Shown here one piece after another: positions 23,091 to 33,310 of a stretch of DNA of 64,000 bases. The position numbers were made by a program, and so were the translations under genes. This DNA comes from Gelatoporia subvermispora B. Its lineage: Eukaryota > Basidiomycota > Agaricomycetes > Polyporales > Gelatoporiaceae. Every line of letters begins with the position of its first letter. Position 1 is the first letter of the stretch. The notes beneath the pieces are model-generated. The model made no database searches, was not told the DNA's origin, and saw nothing but the letters and a program-made list of their open reading frames with translations. The stretch covers positions 1,285,685 to 1,349,684 of the forward strand of contig KB445795.1 in the NCBI GenBank assembly GCA_000320605.2, in the 5' to 3' direction.

Positions 23091-24490
23091 TGTCAAAAAT
23101 ACGCATGGATAGAGGCTATGTCACGTCTCGATGGCAGCAGGTATGCTGCGACATCCTCTAAGTTGAGTCGCTGGAGTCCGAGTCGTGCTTATTCTGCAAC
23201 CTACTTACAGTATACCGTACTCTGTTTATATGTAGTGCTTGTGCTCGGCTTTTGATCACATTTGTACTAACCTAGTGCATGAATCTCGCTCGTTCAGAAT
23301 CGCTGACTAACTCACAAGGTAAGCTACACAGCTCATTCTGTTCTTCTCTCTCTCAACTAGCCACTCGATATAATCTGTCATCAGCGCCCAACCATACAAG
23401 AGTCATTGGATGCTTGTACGCACTAAATTACATACGCATGTGTCAATGTTCTACTATCCCAAGGCAACGAATCTGACCATCTTGACCAATGCCTTAGTTT
23501 CCATGTTTACATTGGCAGTACTATAGTGGCCGATACTCAATCTGACGTACTCTCGGTGAGACGATTCAACATGGCAAGAATTCGTCGGGACGACCCATAA
23601 TATGGTATGTGGCCAAAAGTAATCGAATTACGTCTAACGGTCTACCCTGAGGTTCGACCATCACAATACACTGCTCTCAGCGTACATATGTCACAATGCG
23701 TGGAATTGCAGAAGCTAGCTCTCGTTCTTGGGTCTTGTCAGTTAGAGGATGAAACCTTGCACGCGTCTCTACGATCACCAGATTGCCGAAAGGTATAGTC
23801 TATGTGTGCTCAACCTGTACGAAAACCTCTGAATCGACCTGTTATGACATAGAATGTACCAATTATACCATCGCCGCTCTCCAAGTGTCCACCGCGACCA
23901 CTACTACAGCCTACGCGGAATATCCAATTAGTTGTCTTGCGGAACGACACTGGCGAAGCTGAATTCTTGCCCTTCCTTACTTAGGGCCCATCTGACCTGA
24001 TCTCGCGACATTTGACATCAGCGATGTTCAACCCCAAGAATTGAAAGGTGCGTCACGGAATCGAATGGACGGTACTCGGAGATGACAAACAATGCAACAA
24101 ATCAAGGCTATATGCGCGACCATACTCGGCTCAGCGGTGACCCCGTCGAATAATTTCGATATGTCAATAATATGACTGGTAAAACACGCGGATGCACAAG
24201 CATACGCAAAATTACACCAACTACCCGATGCTAGTGAGCTCTCCGTTCTGGTACTTCTCTTCCAGACCGCATATGCTATGGCGCTCGATGCAGTGCTGAC
24301 TGGCTAAGGCTACCTGGTAGATACTACGCCGCCGATGTTTTTGTCCCTGTAGACCGAGACATTTCCTTCAGACTCCTGTAGAAAGATATCAGGTTCGAGC
24401 GGCTGCATGTGGTCTCCACGGGCTGCCCTCTATCGGATTCTGTATTCCGACGAAATTTGGTGAGTCGATGATTCCACGCAGGTCAAACGT
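23091..24490. pseudogene. Gene-poor stretch with decayed, unrecognised coding remnants
   Basis: About 1.4 kb with only short open frames. One on the plus strand at 23607-23798 (WPKVIELRLTVYPEV...MSQCVELQKLALVLG) has the leucine spacing seen in the repeat part of Agaricomycete F-box proteins. In-frame stops on both sides and no F-box leave that identification weak. Further fragments up to 24480 are interrupted repeatedly. I read this as relic sequence. Confidence 0.3.
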
Positions 24491-24493
24491 ACG

Positions 24494-24954
24494 ATGTACT
24501 CATTGATTTGCTGGTAAGCCCTCGAAAGGTTGCTTGAAGCTCTTGTCAAGGAGACTGACCCTTCTTGAAACATCAAGGTCTATTGGCAGCTGACTGCTGA
24601 TGCATGGAACTGTTGTCACGAAAATGATCCACATCACGATCGTTGAGCCAGGCTCCTTCGCCGCTGAAGGACCGCTGAAGGCGATTTGCGTCGATCCGCT
24701 CCCAGCTTACGCTCGAGTTCCTGCAGCTATGGTGTGTCCTTGGGTATCATCCTGGGCGGCGAATGGTCCAGCCGGTTCGGATCCCGGCTTCAAGGCCGTT
24801 CGTGTGTTTTATTGCCTGACAAACCTCGCCGAGCCTGCCTTGCAATTCCCCATTGGCAAGGATGTAATCAAGGACTGAAAAAAAGACAGAGGGAATATTG
24901 GCAGATACAAACGAGTATGCATCGTGGTCAGAGAGGCTTGAGACCCCGAAGTAG
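24494..24954 (+). pseudogene. Short-chain dehydrogenase/reductase (SDR) pseudogene, C-terminal part
   Basis: The translation follows the C-terminal half of classical fungal SDR enzymes but is broken. The catalytic Tyr region reads as Tyr-Ser-Leu-Ile-Cys-Trp-stop-Ala-Leu-Glu, so the Lys of YxxxK is lost and a stop intervenes. ERLLEALVKETDPS is followed by TGA where Trp is usual, before NIK. ITIVEPGSFAAEGPLK and LQFPIGKDVIKD follow. The frame then ends at TGA near 24878, and the expected tail continues one frame over (KKTEGILADTNEYASWSERL) to TAG at 24952. The N-terminal nucleotide-binding half was not found. Confidence 0.75.
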
Positions 24955-25410
24955 GGCGCATCCCTTATAAATTTCGGTAAGACATACTTCGTACTCATCT
25001 GGAACTTCAAAGCATAGCTAAGCTCAATCTCATATGGGGTATTACCTTGTACTCAAATCTTTTCGAAATCTTTTAGTATCCAATCAACAGGCAATGCATA
25101 TAATCTAGACCAGTAGGGTCTTGTGTATTGTGCCGGTAAAACAACGTGTGAAACCCAGCTGCAACGTAACAGGATGTAGCGAGACGAGGGTCAGCAGTGG
25201 GCAGGCATCTGGGTCCACCGTAGGGGACCGGATACACCGCATGGCCACAGTTCTCTGATACATCAGTCACATCTTCCGAGATTGTCAGAGCAACAAATGA
25301 GTCAAAAGCAGGTAAAAAAGAGGCTTGAGAAGGCAAAGCGCGTGAGAACTACGAAAATTATTAGGAATCTGCGGGACTCGAACACTCGCGCACCAAAAAA
25401 TGTAAAAATT
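24955..25410. other. Intergenic with a tRNA T-arm remnant
   Basis: No gene is supported. An 87-codon minus-strand frame (25073-25336) resembles nothing known. At 25378-25390 the sequence TCGAACACTCGCG is identical to the T-arm region of the neighbouring tRNA-Ser gene, with different flanks, as in a broken tRNA duplicate. Confidence 0.4.
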
Positions 25411-25492
25411 CGTCACCTGAGCGATTCGAACACTCGCGGTCAAAGACCATCCGCTTAGCAGGCGAACCCGTTAACCACTCCGGCAAAGTGAC
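25411..25492 (-). tRNA. tRNA-Ser(GCU)
   Basis: On the minus strand, acceptor GTCACTT pairs with AGGTGAC, the discriminator is G, and the anticodon loop is CTGCTAA on stem TTCGC/GCGGA. The long variable arm GGTC-TTT-GACC is typical of class II tRNAs. The T-arm is GAGTG-TTCGAAT-CGCTC. No intron is present. Runs of T downstream on the minus strand (near 25407 and 25399) provide the Pol III stop. Confidence 0.9.
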
Positions 25493-25509
25493 TTGCATAC
25501 CCATGCATG

Positions 25510-25815
25510 ACCACGTATATTATGCCTTCGCATGCATACCTCTTGCAATCCCTTACAATCCCTTGCATACCTCCTGCAATCCCCTACAATCCATTGCATA
25601 CCTCCTACAATCCATTGCATACCTCCCACAATCCCTTGCATACCTCCTGCAATCCCTTACAGTCCCTTGCATACCTCTGTGATCCCCTAAAGTCCCTCAC
25701 ATTCCCTTGCAATCCCTTGTACTCCCTTGCACTCCCTCACACTCCCTCGCATTCCCTTGCAATCCCTTGCACTCCCTTGCATTCCTTTGTAATACCTTGC
25801 ATTCTCTAGCCTTCG
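25510..25815. repeat. Minisatellite of CCTTGCAAT / CCTTGCATACCTC units
   Basis: About 300 bp consist of degenerate units of roughly 10-11 bp on the theme TCCCTTGCAA, some expanded to 21 bp with TTGCATACCTCCTGCAA. The first half favours the longer unit; the second half favours the short unit. Frames crossing it encode only Pro/Cys/Tyr/Leu repeats and are not genes. Confidence 0.85.
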
Positions 25816-26496
25816 CTGCATTCCCCATAGTCCTGGGTAATCTGCTTATAGTCTAGAATATAGGTCCCTTGGCCCTCATCCATACAGTTGCCTGCCACTA
25901 CCTACAACTACCAGATGGTAGATTCGCTGGGTAGCAAGACATGTATTGGTCATTGGAGGGGACGGGGAATGTGTAGGGACCGAGTGAGGAACTCAAGAGG
26001 TTGTCAGCCCGGAGTGCACCGTGATAATTCATTGCTTGCAGCCCCGTGATTCTATTGCAAGGTCTGGAAACTCTGGCGTGACTGTGGACATCAATGTACA
26101 AGACTCAGCATAAGCTCCATACAGTGCAAAGGATCTGACCGAAAGGTACCAAGAGGAACTCAGCAACAACACACCACTGCTGACGGGTTGAGTCTTGGTC
26201 ATTCGAAGGAAGTAGAAGTTGCACCAAGGTGGGCTTCGTGCTCGCAGGTACAACCATGGGCAGTTCCTCCAGCGGTAGAACAAGCGCATGGGCGCACTGA
26301 ACGACGAGCGGTACGATGCGAGAAGTCTCGGGGGCCGACAGTTGTCATCTGGAGTGTCGTACCGCCAGAGAGGTATGTATACAATTGCACTAGGCTGGAG
26401 GAGGATCATATTGCAGCTACCCATGCCCCAGCATGTTAGTTGTACAAAGAATAGTAGTGTCTCACTGTATCACATCATTCCGTAAATCAGGTTAGG
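25816..26496. other. Intergenic, no recognised gene
   Basis: Minus-strand frames of 130 and 67 codons overlap here, with Ser/Leu-rich, partly hydrophobic translations interrupted by stops. I recognise no domain. It may hold decayed membrane-protein sequence, but the evidence is too thin to annotate. SER1 ends at the right edge. Confidence 0.3.
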
Positions 26497-27832
26497 CTAT
26501 GACTGGACTGTACTGTGACTCTTGATGAATTCCCTCGCATACTCCACAAACTGGTCGACCTCTTGCTCAGTGACCGCGTTGTAGAGTGAGACTCGAATAC
26601 CTAATAGAGGAATGTTACGACAAGTCCGAGCATACATCGAGAGAAATCACTAACCTCCAACAGATCTGGTAAAGTCATGCAGCATCAGTTCCATCCGCGG
26701 GCATGAGAATTACCAAGACTGACCGATGGCCCTTGAGACCCTTCATACCCCGCTTCTCAGCACCGTCGAGGAATTCCTTCTCTGCATCTGCACCAACTAC
26801 TTCGAAAACGACGTTCATCCAGCTGCCAGCACCTTCCTGGACCTTGCCGCGGAAGATGCCCACGGCCTCGCCCTCCTTGAGCACGTCGTATACCTTCAGA
26901 GCCTTGCGCCGGTTCGTCTCTTCGTAGTGCTTGAGACCGCCATGCCTCTGCATCCGGTCGAGGACAAGGCCGGCGATGTAGATGGGCAGGACGGACGGGG
27001 TGTTGTAGAGGCTGCCGGAGTCGGCCAGCGTCTTGTACGACATGGTGATCGGGACAGGGGCCGCGCCGAGCTTGGCCGCGGTGTCGACGTCCACGATGCA
27101 GTCTTGCCTGACGATGAGGATGGTCAGCCCGGCGGGCCCGATGTTCTTCTGTGCGCCGGCGTAGATGATGGCGTGGTCCGCGAGGCGGGGGATCGGGCGG
27201 CACATGAACGACGAGGAGTAGTCCGCGACGAGCGGGACGAGCGCGTCCGTCTTGAGGAGGTGGAAGGGGAACGACGCGGGCGAGGACTCTTCGTGCGAGA
27301 ACTCGACGCCGTCGACCGTCTCGTTCTCGCAGTAGTAGATCAGTGCGGGGTCCTCCGAGAACTGGAACGCGTCGTGCGGGGGGATGTTGTCGAACGCCTT
27401 GCCGTCCTTCGAGTGCCCGCGCGAGTCGACGACGACGTTCACGCGCCCGCCGCCCAGCCGCCGCGCCTCCTCCGCCGCCTTCTTGCTCCAGGAGCCGGTG
27501 ACCACGTAGTCCATCACCGCGTCCTCCGCCGTGCGCTCCGGGTGCAGGAGGCGGTACCGCGCGAGCATGTTGAGCACCACCGCTGAGAACTGGCCCGAGC
27601 CGCCCCCCTGTGTGAACAGGATGTGGTGCGTCGAGGGGACATCGAGCTGTGTACGAATGCTCGCCTCAAGGTTCGAGATGAACGCCTGGAACTCTTTGGA
27701 GCGGTGCGAGATCTCCGCGATGCCGATGCCGGTCCCCTGGAAGTTGAGGAGACCCTGCGTCGCCTCCTCCAGCACGGACACTGGCAGGGCAGAGGGACCC
27801 GCGCCGAAATTGATGACTCGTTCGGAAGCCAT
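26497..27832 (-). CDS. SER1: Phosphoserine aminotransferase
   Basis: PLP enzyme converting 3-phosphohydroxypyruvate and glutamate to phosphoserine and 2-oxoglutarate, the second step of serine synthesis. Start ATG at 27832 (MASERVINFGAGPSALP). An upstream in-frame ATG at 27901 would add 23 residues and is less likely. The body is one long exon with FTQGGGSGQF, VTGSWSKKAAEEA, and the PLP lysine in IIYAGAQKNIGPAGL. HRSV is then spliced to GGIRVSLYNAVTEQEV, ending in STVQS at 26497. The exon has strongly G/C-ending codons, suggesting high expression. Confidence 0.93.
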
Positions 27833-28999
27833 GGATGTGGAGAACACGGTCAAGGTTTTTGAGATCTGTGAACGATTCGAGACTGAGACTCTTTTATGCA
27901 TATCGCCATGCCACTCACAATCAATAACCAGGAGTCGTCAAAGTGGGATCTTCCTGTATGCGGTCGTACGATGCAAGCAGTTCGGAAGTGAGTCACCTAG
28001 TCTTGGTCGTTTACCAGTAGTAGGAGCGGAGCTGATTGGCAAGTGGAGCAGCAGACGATGGTGGAGACAGACACACAGAGACGGTCGCTCAACGCGAGCT
28101 TTTGAGGGGCAGGCTCGCACAGGTATTAATCCCGTCGTGCTAAATGAAGTCGCAGACTCGGACCAGGCACCAGCTAGAGTGCTCGCGCCAAGCGTCACTG
28201 TATGCTCATGACGCGACCCACAGGCGCGCCCCGTCGGAGCGGCTTCGGAGATGTGAATCGCGATGTGCTCGACGAGCAGTGCTATGTTACCACCAGCTGC
28301 TTCTTACTGAGTTTCGTATGTCATACGCGCTCCTAGGAGAGTTTCTGCTTCTTCATTGCATCGTACAGTCTAAAGGTAAGAGAGCGAGCACGATACGAGA
28401 CTACGGCGATACGAGAACGTGCCGTAGAGGGAGAGGAACCGCGTCCACGTATATACCGCGAATCCGAAAGCGACATAGCTTTATAGCACAAAGGACGTTC
28501 GTAAATATAAACAGCGTGAAAGACGAAAAGCATTGACGACCAAGAACCAACCGATATCAAGTAACAAGAAGCGTATCGCTTTGGGGATATCGGGGAGATT
28601 CAAGGCGAAAGGGAGATCGTGATAGATACGTTGGGCACTGCCGGGACGGCGTAGAGAAGACCAGTACAGCGCATTAAGAGCGCGAAGCGAGATATAACGG
28701 CGTCGATATTAAGCAAAGACGGTAGGGGTTGGTCGAGTATATGGCGGGTAGCATATCGATGATAGCTGGTGAAAAGATCGAGTCGAGGTCGTGTCGACGT
28801 TGGGTACGTGAGGGTCTTGCAAGGGGCAACATGGCCAATAGATAAGAGACGATGGGTCGATGAGAATGTCGTGCGACTGATATCTGCCAAAATGTGATGC
28901 AATGATTGGAGATTGAGTTGAATATGGTGATGCCGTGTATATGTGGCAGATCGAGGGGGGAGGTACGGTCCGTGGTGACCGACTCAGGGAAACATACGT
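27833..28999. other. Intergenic, no recognised gene
   Basis: About 1.2 kb upstream of SER1 and downstream of the next gene. Open frames are short or alternate-frame noise, and none shows a domain or splice-supported extension. The SER1 promoter should lie near 27850-28200. Confidence 0.35.
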
Positions 29000-29804
29000 C
29001 TAAAAGTTGCGGAGTTCGGATGGAAGGACGGGGTGTAAACCTTGAAACAAAACTTCCGAAGGTACGAATGCTTCGCGTGGTGGTGGCGTCCGGGGGTCTG
29101 ACGCGATGCGGTCGAAACATAGAGTCTCGCGCGCAGGGATCTCGAGCGTGGGTAGCGGCCTGTGGACATGCTCAGGGATGAGTTCCGGGCGCGGCGCCAA
29201 CGGGCTACTGCGCGATGACGTCTTCGTCCGTCGCACAGGACCTGTGCTCGGTGCTTCAGCGCCCGGAAGGTTCTCAACACACAGGAGAGAAAGGTCTGCG
29301 ATATCCCATGCATCGATGCCATCCGGAATGGCCTCCATACCGGAAATCCATGGCAGCCCATCAAATAGAGCAGGTCCGGCGGGCTTGATGAAGCACTCTG
29401 GGCGTGCACAGGTACGTCTCCGGGACACACGCGAATTACCAACAGCACCTCGTCGCCTCTTAGCGGGACTGCATGGTGGTGGTGACTTGGACAACTGGAA
29501 TCACGTCAGCATTGGCAATTACGAGAATACACGCGAGGAAACTCACGGTGGCCTTGTGTGCACTGCGCTCGGACATGTGGATGGGGGACAACAGCCGTGG
29601 TGGGCTCATGAGAATTCGTTGTGAGGACGCGCGCTGGGGGTAGAGTGAGGGGGCAAGGCCAGGACGCGAAGGGGAGGAGATACTTACATATGCCATCTCG
29701 TCAGGTAGATAGATAGGCGGGGACTGCAGAGGACGATAGGGAGACGAAGAGCAGACAGGCGACGCGTGGTGAGGTTGAGGAGAGTGCAGAGGAGCCATGG
29801 TCAT
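29000..29804 (-). CDS. Basidiomycete protein of unknown function
   Basis: Three exons join in frame with good splice sites. The first, from the ATG at 29804 (MTMAPLHSPQPHH), ends in LPDEMAY with donor GTAAGT. It joins to RASSQRILMSPPRLL, whose donor GTGAGT joins to LSKSPPPCSPAKRRRG. The last exon ends at 29000. The roughly 230-residue product is Ser/Pro-rich, with a basic patch (PAKRRRG, RVSRRR) that could be a nuclear signal. A more ordered block follows (FIKPAGPALFDGLPW; DIADLSLLCVENLPG). The open frame reaches further upstream but without an ATG. No domain is recognised. Confidence 0.6.
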
Positions 29805-31066
29805 TGCGGATGGCTGGGACGCGTCGAGTGAGCGGACGGGGGGCGAATATGAGGAGATTGCGAGGGGCAATAATGATACAGCAATACAGACGTCGAGTCG
29901 GGGTGTTATGGGATGGATTCAGAAGAAGGAACGGTGCATGATGGAAGGGCGGAGGGAAATACGGCGGAGGGAGGAGATGAGGAAAAATGATTAGGGGTGG
30001 GCGGAGGGAGGCACCCTAAAGTAGCCCAGCGCGGACGCGAGCCGCGAGCAAGTCCCAGCCAATGCTGAGCGCTGAGCAAGCACCGCTCCCCGCTCCCGGC
30101 GCCCCATTGCCACATCCGGCCGTCTCCAGACGCGTGCCGCCGGCTACGCTCGACGCGTCCCTACGTCTGCTCGCATGTATTGCACGCTCAGGACACGCCA
30201 GAATTTGCAACTGAATGTGCGACTGAATGCGCAACTGAATGCACAACTGAACACACGAGACCGCGTCGAGAATAGAAAGACGCACCCGCGACGAGTCACT
30301 TTGGCCGGGAATGGACGCGTCGTGCCTCTGGCGTCTCCTCCGCAGCCTCCTCGACCCGGCTCCCTTCTCCCGCACCCATTGTTCGATGCCCTCGTCCAAC
30401 AATTGCCAGAATCTGACACCGACATCATGCTGCTCATCCAGAGTTGGAACCAACCGAGTCATGCCACCAATCGCCACAGTAACGCAACCTTCGCTGCCGC
30501 TCGCAATTGTTTCCAAGTAGGAACCGCAGAGTCGTCACTGTCTCTCCATGAGAATCGCCGATGCTGATCTTATCGCCGACCCGCTGTAGACTTGGCGGCA
30601 GAGACAGCAGACGAGATGGAAGCAGTTCTAAAGTCGAAGACAAATGAGATCGTCACCCCCATGTCCATTTGGGGTTGTGGCAGCGTGCGCCATCAGACAG
30701 TCCGAGCAGGAACCGCACTCACCAGAATCAGAATCAGACATACTCGCACTGCGTGAAACCGACACCTCTGCACTCTCCAATCCTCCGACTCTCCCGTCCA
30801 TCTGTCATGAAGACGTTTCTAAGATGCGGACTTGATACGCCACGAAGCAGCCCGGGGAAATTTTGACAGCGTCGGACTGTGTATCACTCCCCAGGACCGT
30901 CCTCGGTGTCGCGTCTGTGCTTGTGTAACCAAATCATAGCGAAGCGTTGAAAGTAAGCGAAGTGTTCGAGGAGCCAAATCTGTCGGGGTTGCTGAGGGGC
31001 TGATGTGAGCTGTGAGAGCATGTGCCTTGTGATAGAACCCACCTGCCACCGCATAGATCCCAAACT
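29805..31066. other. Intergenic with a short GCAACTGAATGC tandem repeat
   Basis: About 1.26 kb without a supported gene. At 30208-30250 a 12-bp unit (GCAACTGAATGC and variants) repeats about 3.5 times. Overlapping frames of 97-166 codons on both strands at 30016-30567 seem to be open because of GC content and this repeat. The promoter of the HTD2-like gene lies at the right. Confidence 0.4.
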
Positions 31067-32129
31067 ATGATTCGAGCCACGACGTACCGTCTCTTCCAGA
31101 CATCCTGTCGACGTTTCAACTCCTCGTTTTCCGCTTTGAATGTCGAAGCTCTAGACAAGTGGACACGGTCAGAGCAAAAACTCGTCGTGCCGGACACTTT
31201 GAGACCGGAGCATCTGGCCAGTCTCTATGCCACGCTGCCGACACGCGATGGGAGCGCTCAACCGCCCGACCAGCCCCGAGAGGGCACACCGTTATCCTAC
31301 GGGCATCATCTCGTATTCTTCCATCCTCGCAACCCGGAACGCATGCTAAGACCTGATGGGACGGACGCAGACTTTTGCCCTCCGGAGCCTTGGACACGCA
31401 GGATGTGGGCAGGCGGGAAGTTCGAGTGGAAGAAGCCCCTGATGATAGGGGACAGAGTGACGGCCGTGGCTACAATTGATTCTGTGCAGAAGAAAGGGTT
31501 TGGAAAGGGCACGCCGATGGTATTCGTGAAGCAGATCATCGAGTTCGTGAGAGAAGGCGACAAGGAGGCTAGCATAGTCGAGGAGCGGTCTCATGTCTAC
31601 CTCGCTACCCCAGGGAACCGCAGGGTTATACGAGAAGGTGCGCCTGCCTATCTGCCGCCACAATTGCTCAAGGCACTATCTCTGACTCGGAGGGGTAGTC
31701 GGAAATCTCCCCGAGCCGGACCTCTTTGTGTTCCCGTACCGCCCAAGCGCTACCACCTTGTTCCGGTTCTCCGCACTCACGTTCAATGGGCATTTCATAC
31801 ATCTGGACAAAGATTTTGCACAGAAATCGGAGGGATATCCAGGTACGTGACGTTCGTGGCTCCTGCATTCTCTCCACCAGACTGTCAAAACGCTTGGCGT
31901 AGAGAGGCTCGTTCATGGACCATTGACTGCGCTCATGCTCTTGGAGGCCGCTGCATTCCACATGCCAGACGCAAAGTTCCGATCAATGGAATACCGTGCG
32001 GTCAATCCGATGGTTGTAAATCGATCTGTGAAGCTGAGCGGAGCACGCGAGAATTCGAGTACGATCACAGTATGGGCCGAAGACGAGAACAAAGTGGTGG
32101 GCATGACGGGAAGGATCACGTTGCAGTAA
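31067..32129 (+). CDS. Mitochondrial 3-hydroxyacyl-thioester dehydratase, HTD2 type (MaoC-like hot-dog fold)
   Basis: HTD2 carries out the dehydration step of mitochondrial type II fatty acid synthesis. ATG at 31067 opens a presequence (MIRATTYRLFQTSCRRF). The N-terminal domain contains LSYGHHLVFFHPRNPE, GTDADFCPPEPWTRRMWAGG and KKPLMIGDRVTAVATI. One intron (about 31638-31691, donor GTGCGC) restores the frame into VVGNLPEPDLFVFPYRPSATT. A second (about 31843-31895) joins GYP to ERLVHGPLTALMLL. The hydratase 2 motif is NGHFIHLDKDFAQ. The end is RITLQ at 32129. A long alternate frame across both introns is not the gene. Confidence 0.85.
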
Positions 32130-32519
32130 CAGCAACCTACACGCACCACTGATATAATGACATTATGCGTTGTGCTGGATGTACAGTAAGACAAATGAGC
32201 AACTAGGGTGGTGTCTGAGAGACAAAGGGACGGTATCCAGAACCTCAGCCACAGCAAAGACGAATGGCGTGCCACATGCCACGCGCGTATAAGCGCTCTG
32301 ATCTGCACGTCAACAACGCGACGCGTCTGTGGCAATCAGACGCGTTTGCACGTGATGCACCTTGTTTAAAAGGCTGGCACGCGTCCACGGTCGCGCACAA
32401 CCTCTCTTCCACTCTCCACCACCCTCATCCCCGTCCCCAGCCCCCACCCACTATCTAATGTAAGCAATTATTGAACTGAGGTTGATATATCTTGCTGATT
32501 GTATATTTAGTCTCAAACA
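32130..32519. promoter_or_regulatory. Upstream region of histone H2B
   Basis: About 390 bp between HTD2 and H2B. The last part contains TTTAAAAGG near 32368 and a long C-rich pyrimidine tract (32400-32455) before the start, as in strongly expressed fungal genes. No H2A gene is paired with it in this window. Confidence 0.4.
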
Positions 32520-33164
32520 ATGGCACCCAAGGTAGACTTGAATGCACCTTCAAGTCTGGCCGCGTATTGACGCATATTGTAGCCCGCTTCCACCGCTTCC
32601 AAGGCCCCCGTCTCCACTGCCTCGAAGGCACCTGCTAAGTCGGAGAAGGCTGCGAAGAAGACGGCCACCAAGTCGGCGGCGCCGGCTGACGGTGACAAGA
32701 AAAAGCGCCGAAAGGCCCGCAAGGAGACCTACAGCTCGTACATCTACAAGGGTTCGTGGACACTTATTCAACAAATTTTCATTGACTGAACGTGGTGCCC
32801 TATACAGTGCTCAAGCAGGTGCACCCTGACACCGGTATCTCGAACAAGGCTATGGCCATCCTTAACTCTTTCGTGAACGACATCTTCGAGCGTATTGCCA
32901 CCGAGGCATCGAGTACGTCAGCCTTCGTCGTGTACTGATATGGCTACTGACACAGGATACAACAGAGCTCGCGTCGTACTCGAAGAAGTCCACCATCTCA
33001 TCACGCGAAATCCAGACATCGGTCCGCCTCATTCTCCCGGGGGAGCTGGCGAAGCACGCCATCTCGGAAGGCACCAAGTCTGTCACTAGTAAGTAACCAG
33101 TGGTATCTCGTAACGGACTGGCGCTAATCAGGCTCGTGCAGAATTCTCCTCTTCGCAAAAGTAG
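32520..33164 (+). CDS. Histone H2B
   Basis: Core nucleosome histone. ATG at 32520 (MAPK) is followed by an intron after 12 bp. The second exon encodes the Ala/Lys-rich tail ([20 protein letters not shown]) and [17 protein letters not shown]. The next gives [19 protein letters not shown] and [17 protein letters not shown] further exon gives the [17 protein letters not shown] region through [11 protein letters not shown], and a tiny last exon ends KFSSSQK at 33164. The Lys near the C-terminus that is ubiquitinated in other H2B proteins lies in the SEGTKSVT context. Confidence 0.93.
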
Positions 33165-33310
33165 ATATGAGCTAGGATGTACAATACGTGTTACATATAG
33201 TCCATGATCTCTGTACTATATAATCTTCTCTCGATGCATTACGGATATTATAGGCCAAACGGACTTTGATGCTGAGGGAAGAATGTTTCACAACATGCAG
33301 TAGGAACATG

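Noticed and set aside
25507..25809. 100-codon Pro/Cys-rich frame
   Set aside because: It is a translation of the minisatellite and carries no other coding signal.
25510..25815. CRISPR-like array
   Set aside because: Units are contiguous and degenerate, with no spacers of constant length, and the genome is eukaryotic.
26757..27203. 148-codon minus-strand frame in another phase of SER1
   Set aside because: It overlaps the SER1 exon on the same strand in a shifted phase, and its Arg/His/Pro-rich translation has no domain.
26726..27586. 286-codon plus-strand open frame opposite SER1
   Set aside because: It is antisense to a well-supported exon with strong G/C-ending codons. The Arg/Asp/Val-rich translation is what such codon bias produces on the other strand.
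30016..30567. Overlapping 97-166 codon frames on both strands
   Set aside because: They cross a 12-bp tandem repeat in GC-rich DNA, match no family and lack splice-supported extensions.
31022..31066. Longer start for the HTD2-like protein
   Set aside because: The open frame extends upstream of 31067, but the ATG at 31067 begins a convincing mitochondrial presequence and the added residues do not fit.
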